Origin: Methylophaga sp. OBS3
Lineage (GTDB): Bacteria > Pseudomonadota > Gammaproteobacteria > Nitrosococcales > Methylophagaceae
Length of the DNA: 64,000 bases
NCBI RefSeq assembly: GCF_026319325.1
Contig: NZ_JAPDMU010000002.1
Coordinates: forward strand, 186,001-250,000
Direction of reading: 5' to 3'
The position numbers and the translations under genes were made by a program. The notes under the pieces are model-generated. The model was given only the letters and a program-made list of their open reading frames with translations, had not been told where the DNA came from and did not search any database. Of the stretch, positions 30,714-40,669 are shown in pieces (position 1 is the stretch's first letter; the number at the start of each line of letters is the position of its first letter).

Positions 30714-31364
30714 TAAGCTTCGAATGGCTAGATAAACCGGCTCAGCACCACCCTCACGAGCTAATGGCGTTTCGGACAACATAGCCTGACGCACCGCCTC
30801 AGAATGACTTTCCGTAAATAAAACGGGCCCCGGCGCAACCGAGTTAACCTTAACGCGTGGCGCCAATTTTTTCGCCAACGCCAAAGTCATATTTTGTAAG
30901 CCAGCCTTTGTTGTGCCATAGCTGTCAAAGTTTGGCGTTGGGTTCTCAACATTAATATCCGTTATATGCACAATATCTGCTGGGTCACCATTTTCACCTT
31001 GTAACTGCTCAGCAATGCCTTGGTTAATAAGGAAAGGGGCGAGCATATGCACATTGAAAAAACCTTGGTATTGCTCCGCAGCAAGAGATAAATCGCTCTC
31101 TGTTGGTGTAAAACTCGATGCGTTATGAATGACTGCACGATAAGCTGGAAAGCGCGTTTTTAAGCTTTGCACAAAAGTTAAAATGGCTGCCGCATCTGAA
31201 AAATCGGCCTGAATGACAGAGATTCCTAGCTGGCGTAATGCTTCGACATCATCGGTATCGGTGCGGTAATGTGCTAAAACACGATAACCATCTTCATGTA
31301 ATCGCTTGGCAATATGAAAACCAACACGTCGGCTACAGCCGGTTACTAAAACTGGATTTTGCAC
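30645..31364 (-). CDS. folM: Short-chain dehydrogenase, FolM-like dihydromonapterin/pteridine reductase
   Basis: The 239-residue protein is a classical short-chain dehydrogenase. The nucleotide motif is 'VTGCSRRVGFHIAKRL', which has the TGxxxRxG form of pteridine reductases, and the catalytic Tyr-x3-Lys is in 'SYGTTKAG'. Together with adjacent folB-folK this supports a FolM-type dihydromonapterin reductase, which would keep pterins reduced. It starts at GTG, only 18 nt from the divergent methyltransferase gene, and its 3' end overlaps folK antisense by 69 nt. Confidence 0.83.
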   Translation of the reverse strand: MQNPVLVTGCSRRVGFHIAKRLHEDGYRVLAHYRTDTDDVEALRQLGISVIQADFSDAAAILTFVQSLKTRFPAYRAVIHNASSFTPTESDLSLAAEQYQGFFNVHMLAPFLINQGIAEQLQGENGDPADIVHITDINVENPTPNFDSYGTTKAGLQNMTLALAKKLAPRVKVNSVAPGPVLFTESHSEAVRQAMLSETPLAREGGAEPVYLAIRSLLQNPFMTGVSIPVDGGRRLSKK

Positions 31365-31382
31365 ATTAAACGCCTATAAACC

Positions 31383-32534
31383 ATGAAACCTAATAGCAAA
31401 TTACCTGCTCCTGACCTGCAAGCGCAACAACATAGCCAGCAATTACAAAATGTCATTGTCGACCAAATTCAAGCTGCAGGCGGTTTGATCTCATTTGCCG
31501 ACTTTATGCAAAGCTGTTTGTACTATCCTGGGCTTGGTTATTACAGCGCAGGTCTAAGCAAAATAGGTGAAGCAGGGGACTTCACAACTGCGCCAGAAAT
31601 CAGCTCACTCTTTTCACAAGCATTAGCAAATCATATTGCTGACGTATTAAAGATCTCTGGAGGCGACTGCCTTGAGTTTGGTGCGGGCTCCGGACAAATG
31701 GCCATTGATGTTTTACTTAAACTCGCTGATCTCAATCAACTACCCGATAACTATTTCATTATAGAAGCGAGCGCTGACTTACGAGAAAGACAGCATTACT
31801 GTTTGAAAGAAAAATTAGGAGACCTATATTCACGGGTGGTTTGGCTGACACATTTACCCGAAACTTTTCACGGCGTTATCGTTGCCAATGAGGTTTGCGA
31901 TGCCATGCCTGTTCACAGTTTTTATGCCGATAACTCGGTATTATTTGAACGCTTTGTTGGCTGGAACGGAGAAGCCTTTATTTGGCAGCATGTTGAATCC
32001 AGTGCTCCATTTGCCAGCCAAGTTGCTCAGCAATTACCGGTAAAACCGTACACCTTTGAGCTCAACTTGTTTGCTCAGGCATGGGTAAGCAGTCTGTCAG
32101 AAAAAATGATTTCAGGCGCTATTTTTGTGATTGATTACGGTTTCACGGAAAGTGAGTATTTTCATCCTCAGCGCTCAGCAGGGGGCATTCATTGTCATTT
32201 TCAACATCAAGTACATCATGATCCTCTAACGCTTATTGGTTTGCAAGATATAACTGCACATATCAACTTCAGTGATTTAGCTAATCATGCTCATCAACAG
32301 GGTATGCAAGTTTCTGGACTTCAAACACAAACTGACTTCTTGGTTGCCGGCGATATTCTGTCGTTGGCCTCACAACAAAATCTCAACGAGCTCGAGCAGT
32401 TACAATCAGCAGCAGCGTTAAAAAGGTTATTGCTACCAGAGCAAATGGGCAGCCTATTCAAGGTACTGACTTTAACTAAAAATATTCCTACGTTATATCG
32501 CCCTCAGGTGGGTGATTTACGCTGGCAACTCTAA
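31383..32534 (+). CDS. MidA/NDUFAF7-family SAM-dependent methyltransferase
   Basis: The 383-residue protein belongs to the family of mitochondrial NDUFAF7, a protein arginine methyltransferase for complex I assembly. Visible features are the N-terminal 'FMQSCLYYPGLGYYSAG' and 'GDFTTAPEISSLFSQALA', the SAM-binding 'LEFGAGSGQMAIDVL', and 'VIVANEVCDAMPVHSF'. In bacteria the target is not established. It is divergent from folM and followed by a terminator. Confidence 0.88.
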   Translation: MKPNSKLPAPDLQAQQHSQQLQNVIVDQIQAAGGLISFADFMQSCLYYPGLGYYSAGLSKIGEAGDFTTAPEISSLFSQALANHIADVLKISGGDCLEFGAGSGQMAIDVLLKLADLNQLPDNYFIIEASADLRERQHYCLKEKLGDLYSRVVWLTHLPETFHGVIVANEVCDAMPVHSFYADNSVLFERFVGWNGEAFIWQHVESSAPFASQVAQQLPVKPYTFELNLFAQAWVSSLSEKMISGAIFVIDYGFTESEYFHPQRSAGGIHCHFQHQVHHDPLTLIGLQDITAHINFSDLANHAHQQGMQVSGLQTQTDFLVAGDILSLASQQNLNELEQLQSAAALKRLLLPEQMGSLFKVLTLTKNIPTLYRPQVGDLRWQL

Positions 32535-32543
32535 AACCAGGCA

Positions 32544-32573
32544 ATAAAAAAAGGCGCCGAAGCGCCTTTTTAT
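32544..32573. terminator. Bidirectional rho-independent terminator
   Basis: AAGGCGC-CGAA-GCGCCTT with A-runs and T-runs on both sides. It lies between two convergent genes, the methyltransferase (+) and the lipoprotein (-), and can end both transcripts. Confidence 0.9.
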
Positions 32574-32591
32574 GTCGAATATGTTGCTTAA

Positions 32592-33464
32592 TTATTCAGC
32601 GGCTTTTAACTCTTCACGCAGCGCTTCAATTTCAGCTGACATTTCAAACAATATCTCTTTCAGATTTGCCATATCATCACGTAAGATCTGATTATCACGC
32701 TTGTTGCGAGCAATATCTTCACGTAATTCCGGGCTTAATGTACCGTCATCTAACTCACCTTGACGCTCACGAGCCGTTGCTAATACGGTTGGGATATCAA
32801 TGACTAACCAGTCACTGCGCTCTTCACCCGTGGCTGGATCAACATAATATGCCTGACCATTATCTAAAGCGACTTGCTTATTAGGCTCAGAATCTACACG
32901 GCGCGTACCTGGCAATAATGGGTTTACACGGCGATCAATTTCCTGACCCGTGTACTGATCTTTTTCGCGATAATCCTCTTGCACAAGACCAAAGATGATA
33001 TTCAAACGGCCCTGAGCATCAATGAATACACGACCGGTATTGGTTCTGCGCTCTCTAGCAATCGCGCCTTGATGGACACCTAAAGTCACATAAGTAATGT
33101 CTTCGCCGGTCTCCGCAATCGCTAAACCACGTGAAATGCCTGAGGATAAAATTTGTAACTCTCCCGGAGAGTATAAAGGTACCTGACGCTCACTGAGCAA
33201 AACTCTTTGGCTTATGTAAAGAGAGCTTAAAACTGTTTTTAAGTCTTCTTCAGCAATGGGATATGGATGTTGATTAGCAACACCTGATTGATCCCGAGGA
33301 ACAACTTTTACGTACTGTAAATCAGATTCAAACAGGATTTTACCTTCGCTGGTCACGATAACCTCTGGGGTATCTTCTTTAGAAGAGCCACCACAGGCTG
33401 ACAGCCCCAGCATCATTGTCATGCTGAGCGCGACGATGCCGCTGTATTTAACAAGACCACGCAT
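32592..33464 (-). CDS. Hypothetical lipoprotein with C-terminal coiled coil
   Basis: This is a 290-residue predicted lipoprotein (lipobox LSAC, Cys24, followed by GGSSKED). The middle is mixed, with repeated Arg/Asp-rich stretches ('GRVFIDAQGRLNIIFGLVQ', 'YYVDPATGEERSDWLVIDIP'). The last 60 or so residues are strongly helical and heptad-like ('LREDIARNKRDNQILRDDM' onward). I do not recognise the family. It is the last gene of a minus-strand run after gpsA (14-nt gap), so it is likely co-transcribed, but the function cannot be deduced. Confidence 0.75.
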   Translation of the reverse strand: MRGLVKYSGIVALSMTMMLGLSACGGSSKEDTPEVIVTSEGKILFESDLQYVKVVPRDQSGVANQHPYPIAEEDLKTVLSSLYISQRVLLSERQVPLYSPGELQILSSGISRGLAIAETGEDITYVTLGVHQGAIARERRTNTGRVFIDAQGRLNIIFGLVQEDYREKDQYTGQEIDRRVNPLLPGTRRVDSEPNKQVALDNGQAYYVDPATGEERSDWLVIDIPTVLATARERQGELDDGTLSPELREDIARNKRDNQILRDDMANLKEILFEMSAEIEALREELKAAE

Positions 33465-33478
33465 AAACTATTCCTCTT

Positions 33479-34528
33479 TTAATTCAGTTGCTTATCGCCT
33501 TGGCGATGACTGTTTTCGGCTTTTGGTTCTCTGCATAACAATGTTTGCACCGACTGCCGCGGATCGTACCCTTCAAACAACACTTTGCATACCTGTTCAA
33601 CAATCGGCATTTCAACACCAGCTTGTTGTGCTCGCATTAAAACTTCCCGTGCAGCATGCATACCTTCTACTGTTTTTCCAACTGTTTTAACTGCCTCTTC
33701 AACCGTTTGACCACGACCAATTGCAAGACCGAGCTGACGATTACGACTTTGATCATCGGTACAAGTCAAAATCAAATCACCCATACCCGACAAACCAAAC
33801 ATAGTTTGCGGATCAGCCCCTAAAACAGTCGCCAGACGCAAAATCTCTGCCATGCCTCGTGTTAATAATGCCGCTCTCGCATTAGCACCATATTGCAAAC
33901 CGTCACTGATGCCCGCGGCAATTGCCAATACGTTTTTAACCGTGCCACCAATCTGCACGCCTAATACATCCGGCGACGTGTACGCTCGCAAGCTATTGCC
34001 ATGCAGTGCGCTTGCAAGTGACTTGGCAAAGTCAGCATTATCTGACGCCACAGTTAAGGCTGTTGGTAACCCTGCGGCGACTTCAGCAGCAAAAGAGGGG
34101 CCCGAAATCACCGCTAAAGGATGATCTAAACCCAAAATACGCTTTGCTGTATCAACCAAAAAAGCACCCGTATTCGGCGTCAAACCTTTGGTTGCCCAAC
34201 TTAGAGGGACACCCGCAGGTAGCCAAGGCTTTATTTGCGTTAATAATGTTGAAAAGCTATTGCTCGGTACAGACACCAAAACATGCTTACAGTTGCTAAC
34301 CGCTTCTTGTAAGTCAGATTTGATTTCCAATGTATCTGGCAAGTTGATGCCGGGAATATAGGTCGTGTTACAACGCGTTTCATGCATAATCTGCAATTGC
34401 GCCGCATCACGTCCCCAAATCCAAGTTGGTTGCCCATTACGCGCAAGTGCAATAGCGAGTGCCGTTCCCCAAGCACCCGCCCCGATCACCAGCGTTGGCA
34501 TCAAGTCAGCTTCCATGACATCAGTCAT
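33479..34528 (-). CDS. gpsA: NAD(P)-dependent glycerol-3-phosphate dehydrogenase
   Basis: GpsA reduces dihydroxyacetone phosphate to glycerol 3-phosphate, the substrate of PlsY. The 349-residue frame contains the Rossmann motif 'VIGAGAWGTALA', 'SWATKGLTP', the catalytic-lysine region 'GGTVKNVLAIAAGI', and 'MGDLILTC'. The start at 34528 lies 12 nt after secB. An ATG nine codons on (34501) would give about 340 residues, closer to the E. coli enzyme, and is equally possible. Confidence 0.95.
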   Translation of the reverse strand: MTDVMEADLMPTLVIGAGAWGTALAIALARNGQPTWIWGRDAAQLQIMHETRCNTTYIPGINLPDTLEIKSDLQEAVSNCKHVLVSVPSNSFSTLLTQIKPWLPAGVPLSWATKGLTPNTGAFLVDTAKRILGLDHPLAVISGPSFAAEVAAGLPTALTVASDNADFAKSLASALHGNSLRAYTSPDVLGVQIGGTVKNVLAIAAGISDGLQYGANARAALLTRGMAEILRLATVLGADPQTMFGLSGMGDLILTCTDDQSRNRQLGLAIGRGQTVEEAVKTVGKTVEGMHAAREVLMRAQQAGVEMPIVEQVCKVLFEGYDPRQSVQTLLCREPKAENSHRQGDKQLN

Positions 34529-34540
34529 TTCTTGTGACGT

Positions 34541-35029
34541 TTAGTGGGTTTGTTCCTGCTGCGCTTTTTGGTGCATTTCTGCCATTGAGTCCAGTTTACG
34601 TTTGTAAACGGCATCAAAGTTGACTGGTGCCAATACTAATTGCGGGAAACCACCTTTAATGACCAGGTCAGAAACCACTTCACGGGCAAATGGGAAAACC
34701 GTATTAGGGCAATAGCTGCCTATTAATGGACCCATTTCTTCTTTGCTGTAACCAATCAGGCTGAAGATACCTGCTTGTTTCACTTCACAGATGAAAGCAA
34801 CTTTATCATTCACTTTCGCTGTCACAGTGACGACCAAAACGATTTCGTGATTATCTTCATCGATTTGTGTGTATTCGTTACCTAACTGCAAATCTAATTG
34901 TGGTTTCCAATCTTCACGGAAAACCGCTGGAGAGTTAGGAGTTTCAAAAGAAACATCTTTGGTGTAAATCTTTTGAATAATGAAACGTGGCTGTTGTTCT
35001 TGTTGTGCCGCTGCGTTGTCTTCCGCCAT
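34541..35029 (-). CDS. secB: Protein-export chaperone SecB
   Basis: SecB keeps preproteins unfolded and hands them to SecA. The 162-residue protein contains the family core: 'FIIQKIYTKDVSFETPNSP', 'CEVKQAGIFSLIGYS' and 'YCPNTVFPFAREVVSDLVIKGGFPQLVLAPVNF'. Order rhodanese-grxC-secB-gpsA is classical for gammaproteobacteria. Confidence 0.97.
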   Translation of the reverse strand: MAEDNAAAQQEQQPRFIIQKIYTKDVSFETPNSPAVFREDWKPQLDLQLGNEYTQIDEDNHEIVLVVTVTAKVNDKVAFICEVKQAGIFSLIGYSKEEMGPLIGSYCPNTVFPFAREVVSDLVIKGGFPQLVLAPVNFDAVYKRKLDSMAEMHQKAQQEQTH

Positions 35030-35067
35030 GGGTTAAATCCTTGCGCTTTTGAGTTTAGTCTTAAATT

Positions 35068-35319
35068 TCAGGTTAGCATTGGGTCGAGCTTATTTGCCCG
35101 ATCTAGTGCAAGCATATCAGTGTAACCACCGATGGGTTGATCGTTGATGAATATCTGCGGCACCGTACGTTGCTTACTTTTCTGCATCATTTCGTCACGC
35201 TTGGCTGGTTCTAAATCAACACGAATCTCAGTGTAGGACACGCCTTTACGATCCAAAAGTTGTTTAGCCATCACACAATAAGGACATTGTGCCGAAGAAT
35301 AAACCGTTACATCTGCCAT
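35068..35319 (-). CDS. grxC: Glutaredoxin 3
   Basis: The 83-residue protein is a dithiol glutaredoxin with active site C12-P-Y-C15 near the N-terminus, and 'TVPQIFINDQPIGGYTDML' carrying the cis-Pro and glutathione-binding GG. It lies between the rhodanese gene (7-nt gap) and secB. Confidence 0.95.
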   Translation of the reverse strand: MADVTVYSSAQCPYCVMAKQLLDRKGVSYTEIRVDLEPAKRDEMMQKSKQRTVPQIFINDQPIGGYTDMLALDRANKLDPMLT

Positions 35320-35326
35320 CAGTTAC

Positions 35327-35746
35327 TCATCCAAATAAAGGTAATTTTGCTTCTCGCCAAGCGTGCAAGCCGCCTGACAATACATACACGTTGCTATAGC
35401 CTTTCGCTTTTAATTGCTTGGCTGCAACGCGTGCTCGTTGACCGCTATCACAAACAACCACTAATGCTTGTTCATTTTTCTTTAGTTTACTGAGGTGTTG
35501 CTCCATCTCAGCCTGCGGTACATTCACCGCATCTGCAATGTGTGACTTTGAATAAGCTTCAGCGTCACGAATATCAACAAAGCAACCTTTTTGCTGGTTA
35601 ACAATATTCACTGCTTCGTTAACATCTACGGCTTTTACACCGCTCAGTTTTCGAGTCAGAACATCTGAGAATACTAGATAAAGTAACACGACAAAAAGTG
35701 TCGATAAAATCCAGTGATTAACGATAAATTCGCCTAAATTTTCCAT
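35327..35746 (-). CDS. Membrane-anchored rhodanese-like protein (YibN-like)
   Basis: The 139-residue protein has one N-terminal membrane helix (about 11-29) and one rhodanese domain with the active-site cysteine C99 in 'VVVCDSGQRAR'. It matches YibN, which lies upstream of grxC-secB in enterics. The substrate is unknown. It heads the grxC-secB-gpsA run. Confidence 0.88.
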   Translation of the reverse strand: MENLGEFIVNHWILSTLFVVLLYLVFSDVLTRKLSGVKAVDVNEAVNIVNQQKGCFVDIRDAEAYSKSHIADAVNVPQAEMEQHLSKLKKNEQALVVVCDSGQRARVAAKQLKAKGYSNVYVLSGGLHAWREAKLPLFG

Positions 35747-36046
35747 TATTAAATCGTTCCAACTACTTTGTTAGTGCTAAATTTGGCGTTACGTGTGAAC
35801 CGCAAATCCATATCGTTAACTATTGTCAGGTTAAGCGCTGAAAACAGCGACTTTATGCCTAGCATAAGCATGATATTTGGCAGACTCACCAACCAGTAAC
35901 ATCCCGGTAAAATTGTCATCATTACCAAGACGATAACTGTAATTCGCCACAAAAGGCCATATAATACACGCCATTGTCGTCGATTTGCAGGTATTGCTAC
36001 TTTTCCTTGCTGCAAGCCACAACAACCGTGATTAAAGGATAACTAC
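35747..36046. promoter_or_regulatory. Divergent rhodanese/gpmI control region
   Basis: These 300 bases separate divergent operons and hold no gene I can support. A perfect TATAAT (35960-35965, plus strand) with a weak CTGTAA hexamer 17 nt upstream could drive gpmI; the ribosome site before gpmI is AAAGGATAAC. An 88-codon open frame on the minus strand is hydrophobic but shows no family character. Confidence 0.45.
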
Positions 36047-37582
36047 ATGAGTCAGCCACGTCGTCCCTTAGCCCTGATTATTCTTGATGGCTGGGGCTAC
36101 AGCGAAGATCCAAAACATAATGCTATCTTGGCCGCCCAAACACCTGTTTGGGATCAGCTCTGGCAGCAATACCCTCGCACGTTGATTAATGCATCTGGAG
36201 CAGGCGTTGGTTTACCGGGCGAACAAATGGGCAACTCTGAAGTTGGCCATTTAAACATTGGTGCCGGACGCGTTGTTTATCAAGAATTAACACGAATTGG
36301 TCAAGCCATCCAAACCGGCAGTTTTTTTGAAAATCCAACACTAACAGACGGTGTTGATGTTGCCGTTAAAGCAAACAAAGCCGTTCACATCATGGGCTTG
36401 TTATCAGATGGCGGTGTTCATAGTCACATCGAACATATTCAAGCGATGGTGCAATTGGCCGCACAACGTGGTGCAAAACATATTTATGTTCATGCTTTCT
36501 TGGATGGCCGTGATACACCACCTCGGAGTGCGCATGCAGCATTGGCAGCAATGGAAGAAACATACCAAACACTGGGTGTAGGCCAAACTGCAACCATCAT
36601 TGGTCGCTTTTACGCTATGGATCGTGATCAACGCTGGAACCGTGTTGAACAAGCCTACCGTCTTATCAGTGAGGGTGAGGGTGAGTTTCAAGCAGTATCG
36701 GCAAAAGCAGGCCTTGATGCCGCCTATGCTCGTGATGAAAACGATGAGTTTGTTAAAGCAACCGTCATTGGTGATGCCGTCAAAATGCAGGACGGCGACA
36801 GCGTCTTTTTCATGAACTTCCGTGCCGATCGTGCACGGGAAATTAGCGAATGCTTCATCAAAGATGACTTTGGTGGTTTCGCCAAACCTAGAAATATTGA
36901 TTTAGCGACCTTTGTAACGCTAACCGAATACAAAAAAGATTTCACTGCACCAGCGGCTTATCCGCCAGAAACTTTCACTAACCTGTTGGGTGATTATTTA
37001 GCACAGCTTGGTAAAACGCAGTTACGCATTGCTGAAACGGAAAAATATGCTCACGTCACCTTTTTCTTTAACGGTGGTCGCGATACCCCCTATGAGGGTG
37101 AAGAACGTATTTTGGTGCCATCGCCAAAAGTTGAAACCTATGATCAACAACCGGCGATGAGCGCTCCTGAAGTAGCTGAAAAGCTAGTAGCTGCGATTCA
37201 CAGTGATAAATTTGACGTCATCATCTGTAATTTTGCCAATGCTGATATGGTTGGCCATACCGGTAATTTTGATGCTGCTGTAAAAGCCATTGAGACCGTT
37301 GACACTTGCTTAGGCCAAATTTGGCAAGCACTTGAGTCTGTTGGCGGTGAGATGATTGTGACAGCAGATCATGGTAATGCCGAAAAAATGCAGGATGATG
37401 AAAAAGGCCAAGCACATACTGCTCATACCAGTAATCTTGTGCCGCTTTTATATGCAGGCCGTCAAGCAAACTGTGCTGATTACGGCAATTTATCCGATAT
37501 TGCGCCAACCATGCTTACTTTGATGGGATTACCTATTCCTGATGAGATGAGTAAACACTTACTTATCAAAGTAGCGGTTTAA
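36047..37582 (+). CDS. gpmI: 2,3-bisphosphoglycerate-independent phosphoglycerate mutase
   Basis: GpmI interconverts 3- and 2-phosphoglycerate using a two-metal alkaline-phosphatase-like site. The 511-residue protein shows '[12 protein letters not shown]' (first metal Asp), the catalytic serine in '[18 protein letters not shown]', '[14 protein letters not shown]', '[13 protein letters not shown]' and '[10 protein letters not shown]'. It starts a plus-strand run with envC and ctpA, the usual neighbours. Confidence 0.97.
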   Translation: MSQPRRPLALIILDGWGYSEDPKHNAILAAQTPVWDQLWQQYPRTLINASGAGVGLPGEQMGNSEVGHLNIGAGRVVYQELTRIGQAIQTGSFFENPTLTDGVDVAVKANKAVHIMGLLSDGGVHSHIEHIQAMVQLAAQRGAKHIYVHAFLDGRDTPPRSAHAALAAMEETYQTLGVGQTATIIGRFYAMDRDQRWNRVEQAYRLISEGEGEFQAVSAKAGLDAAYARDENDEFVKATVIGDAVKMQDGDSVFFMNFRADRAREISECFIKDDFGGFAKPRNIDLATFVTLTEYKKDFTAPAAYPPETFTNLLGDYLAQLGKTQLRIAETEKYAHVTFFFNGGRDTPYEGEERILVPSPKVETYDQQPAMSAPEVAEKLVAAIHSDKFDVIICNFANADMVGHTGNFDAAVKAIETVDTCLGQIWQALESVGGEMIVTADHGNAEKMQDDEKGQAHTAHTSNLVPLLYAGRQANCADYGNLSDIAPTMLTLMGLPIPDEMSKHLLIKVAV

Positions 37583-37590
37583 CTGCCTAT

Positions 37591-38733
37591 ATGCCCAATT
37601 ACTTACTGCTGCTGTTTGGACTCATCATCACGACTGCTGTACAAGCAGATCAGCCTGCAAAAGAGTTAAATGAAGTTCAGAGTAAAATTAACGAACTAAA
37701 CCAATCATTATCAGCGGACAAGAAAAGTAAAGAAGCACTTTACGAGCAGTTACGTAGTCAAAGCCTGAAAGTCTCAGAGATGAGTAAGGCTTTAACCACC
37801 ACGCAACAAAACATCAAACAGCAAGACCAAAAAATTGCTGACTTAGAACGCGAGTTGGGCGAACAAAAATCACAGCAACAAGCACAACTGCAAGGGCTGA
37901 ATAAGCAGCTTCGTGCAGCCTACATGCATGCGCAACCAGGCTATTTAAAAATTCTGTTGAATCAGCATGATCCCGCCTTAATTAGTCGCCAGCACACTTA
38001 TTACCGCTACTTTCATGATGCGCGCCAAGCCCAAATCGCAGAAATTGATGTGCTATTAAATAATATTAGTGAAGAACAAAAGGCCGTTTTTGCCGCACAA
38101 AAAGAGATGGCACAAATGCTCACGGCACAAACCGCCCAACAAGAAAAGCTGACGGCTGAGAAAAAACAACGTGAGCAAACTCTGGCTGCGCTAGATAAAA
38201 AAATTAACTCTCAAGCTTCTGAATTAGCCGACCTGCAACAACAAGAGCAAGCACTACAAAAATTACTGGCTTCGTTAAATAAAAAATCTGTTGCTAAGCC
38301 ACCCGTTACCAAACAACAGAAACCATTGGCTAACTTTTCAGGTCTCACAGGCAAATTACAGTGGCCATTGCGGGGCAAGTTACTTGCGCGCTATGGTGAG
38401 TCTAGAAATCTTGGTAAACTTCGGTGGAAGGGCATCATGATTGCCGCCAATACTGGTGAAACTGTTCGCGCCAGTGCTGCCGGCAGAGTGGTTTTTGCTG
38501 ATTGGATGAAAGGCTTTGGCCTATTGATCATCGTCGATCATGGCGGCCAATTTATGAGTCTTTATGGCAATAACGACAGCCTGCTAAAGTCTGTGGGTGA
38601 CATAGTAGACGCTGGCGAAACCATTGCACAAAGTGGTAACCAGGGGGTTCGCCAAATGGCTGGCCTGTATTTCGAAGTTCGTCACAAGGGCAGTCCTACT
38701 GACCCGCTAAAATGGCTGCAAAAGCAAAGCTAA
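37591..38733 (+). CDS. envC: Murein hydrolase activator EnvC (degenerate M23/LytM protein)
   Basis: EnvC activates cell-division amidases in the periplasm. The 380-residue protein has a signal peptide (about 1-19, AVQADQ), a long coiled coil (about 25-240) and a C-terminal LytM domain (about 255-378). The metal ligands of active LytM peptidases are missing: 'GIMIAANTGE' replaces the HxGxD stretch and 'YFEVRHKG' replaces HxH. This degeneracy is the mark of EnvC-type activators. It lies 8 nt after gpmI. Confidence 0.92.
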   Translation: MPNYLLLLFGLIITTAVQADQPAKELNEVQSKINELNQSLSADKKSKEALYEQLRSQSLKVSEMSKALTTTQQNIKQQDQKIADLERELGEQKSQQQAQLQGLNKQLRAAYMHAQPGYLKILLNQHDPALISRQHTYYRYFHDARQAQIAEIDVLLNNISEEQKAVFAAQKEMAQMLTAQTAQQEKLTAEKKQREQTLAALDKKINSQASELADLQQQEQALQKLLASLNKKSVAKPPVTKQQKPLANFSGLTGKLQWPLRGKLLARYGESRNLGKLRWKGIMIAANTGETVRASAAGRVVFADWMKGFGLLIIVDHGGQFMSLYGNNDSLLKSVGDIVDAGETIAQSGNQGVRQMAGLYFEVRHKGSPTDPLKWLQKQS

Positions 38734-38754
38734 GCTGCTAAACAAGGAATCAAT

Positions 38755-40092
38755 ATGAAGTTTGTAAAACGCGATATAAGCCTGCTGACCTCTGGTGCCT
38801 TATTAGGTATGACATTGATCTTCGGGCAAATGGTATTTGCCGATCGCTCCCCCGTACAACCAGACTTACCGATTGATGATTTACGGGCATTTTCGGAAAT
38901 TTTTGGCCGTATTAAGAGCAGCTATGTCGAACCCGTTGAAGACAAAGAGCTGATTGAAAATGCCATTCGCGGCATGTTGTCAGGTCTAGACCCACATTCA
39001 AGCTACCTTGACCTTGAAGGTTTTAAAGAACTTCGTGAAGGCACCAGCGGTGAGTTTGGTGGCTTAGGTATCGAAGTTTCAATGGAAGATGGCTTTGTTA
39101 AAGTTGTTGCCCCGATTGATGACACACCAGCTGCCAAAGCTGGCGTGCAAGCTGGCGACCTCATCATTCGTCTGGATGAAAAACCTGTCAAAGGTATGTC
39201 GCTGAATGATGCTGTCGATATCATGCGCGGTGAACCAGGTAGCAAAATCCAGTTAACGATCATCCGCCAAGGTGAAGATAAGCCGCTGTCTGTCGAATTG
39301 ACTCGCGCCGTCATCAAAGTAAAAAGCGTAAAGTTTGAAACGTTGGAGCCAGGCTATGGCTACCTCCGGATTTCTACATTCCAATCACCAACAGGTCAAA
39401 GTGTCCGTGACGCGCTGAGTGAGCTGAAAGAACAAAACGATGGCAAGTTAAAAGGTCTTGTTCTTGATTTACGTAATAATCCAGGTGGTGTTTTAGATGC
39501 CGCGGTAGAAGTCTCTGATGCCTTTATCAATAAAGGCATGATTGTTTACACCGAAGGCCGTATTGCTGATGCAGATCAGAAATTCCACGCGAAACCTGGC
39601 GACATGCTCAACGGTGCACCTATTATCGTTTTGGTTAATGGTGGTTCTGCCTCTGCATCTGAAATCGTTGCAGGCGCCTTACAGGATCATCACCGCGCAG
39701 TGATTCTTGGTAGCAAAACCTTTGGTAAAGGCTCTGTACAAACCGTGATGCCATTAACTAACGATACTGCGGTTAAGATGACAACAGCGCGTTATTACAC
39801 GCCTAGTGGTCGTTCTATCCAGGCTGATGGTATTGAGCCAGACATCAAGGTCGAAGGTGTTCAGGTATCAGCAGCAGAAGAAAGTGAATTCACACCGCTT
39901 CGTGAAGCTGACTTGTCACACCATCTGATTAATGGTCAAAAACCAGAAGAAACAGAAGATGCAACTGATGCCGAAATGGATAATTTAACGGCAGAAGAGA
40001 AAAAAGAACTCCCTCTAGCGGTCAGAGATTACCCATTATCTCAAGCTTTAAACCTGCTCAAGGGAATGATGATTCTGCATCCACAACGTTAA
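38755..40092 (+). CDS. ctpA: C-terminal processing peptidase, S41 family
   Basis: CtpA-type proteases cleave periplasmic proteins near their C-termini. The 445-residue protein has an N-terminal signal or anchor (about 9-30), a PDZ domain (about 95-180, 'GGLGIEVSMEDGFVKVVAP') and the S41 catalytic domain, with the nucleophile in 'NGGSASASEIVAGAL' and the lysine in 'SKTFGKGSVQT'. It follows envC by 21 nt. Confidence 0.95.
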   Translation: MKFVKRDISLLTSGALLGMTLIFGQMVFADRSPVQPDLPIDDLRAFSEIFGRIKSSYVEPVEDKELIENAIRGMLSGLDPHSSYLDLEGFKELREGTSGEFGGLGIEVSMEDGFVKVVAPIDDTPAAKAGVQAGDLIIRLDEKPVKGMSLNDAVDIMRGEPGSKIQLTIIRQGEDKPLSVELTRAVIKVKSVKFETLEPGYGYLRISTFQSPTGQSVRDALSELKEQNDGKLKGLVLDLRNNPGGVLDAAVEVSDAFINKGMIVYTEGRIADADQKFHAKPGDMLNGAPIIVLVNGGSASASEIVAGALQDHHRAVILGSKTFGKGSVQTVMPLTNDTAVKMTTARYYTPSGRSIQADGIEPDIKVEGVQVSAAEESEFTPLREADLSHHLINGQKPEETEDATDAEMDNLTAEEKKELPLAVRDYPLSQALNLLKGMMILHPQR

Positions 40093-40103
40093 TAAAACGA
40101 CCT

Positions 40104-40658
40104 ATGAGCAAAGTTCTGATCCCGTTAGCAAATGGTTGTGAAGAACTAGAATCCGTAACGCTCATTGATTTATTACGTCGTGCACAAATTGAGGTCATCA
40201 CCGCCAGTCTGGATGATGACCTCAATATTACGGCTAGCAGAGGTGTCAGACTTATCGCAGACACCTCGTTATCAGCTGTGCTGGCCGAAGACTTTGACAT
40301 GATTGTCTTACCTGGCGGTCAACCTGGAACAGATAATCTTAACGCTGATAAGCGTATTCATTCACTACTGCAAAAGATGGCTGATAAGCATTGCTGGATT
40401 GCAGCAATCTGTGCCGCCCCGCTTGTATTGGCGCATGCCGGAATTCTCAATGGCTTTCGGGCAGTTGCTTATCCCGGCGTCTTACATACCGAGCAATGGC
40501 CTGAAATACAGCTTAATGATGATGCCGTAGTCATTGATGGGCATATCATCACGTCACGAGGCCCTGGTACCGCCATGGACTTTGCTCTTACGCTTATTGA
40601 ACAACTTACTGATGCTGAAACCCGAAGTGAGGTAACAGCCGGTTTGGTACGGAGCTAA
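40104..40658 (+). CDS. yajL: DJ-1/PfpI family protein (YajL-like)
   Basis: The 184-residue protein has the DJ-1 fold features: the acidic residue in 'GCEELE' (about E14) and the reactive cysteine C103 in 'AAICAAP', plus 'VLPGGQPGTDNL'. DJ-1/YajL proteins have been linked to repair of glyoxal-type damage and to stress protection; the exact activity is debated. It lies 11 nt after ctpA. Confidence 0.88.
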   Translation: MSKVLIPLANGCEELESVTLIDLLRRAQIEVITASLDDDLNITASRGVRLIADTSLSAVLAEDFDMIVLPGGQPGTDNLNADKRIHSLLQKMADKHCWIAAICAAPLVLAHAGILNGFRAVAYPGVLHTEQWPEIQLNDDAVVIDGHIITSRGPGTAMDFALTLIEQLTDAETRSEVTAGLVRS

Positions 40659-40669
40659 ATCAACAAACT

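Noticed and set aside
35749-36015. Hydrophobic 88-codon open frame upstream of the rhodanese gene
   Set aside because: It lies in a divergent control region, covers the gpmI TATAAT, and has no recognisable domain; more likely AT-rich non-coding DNA.
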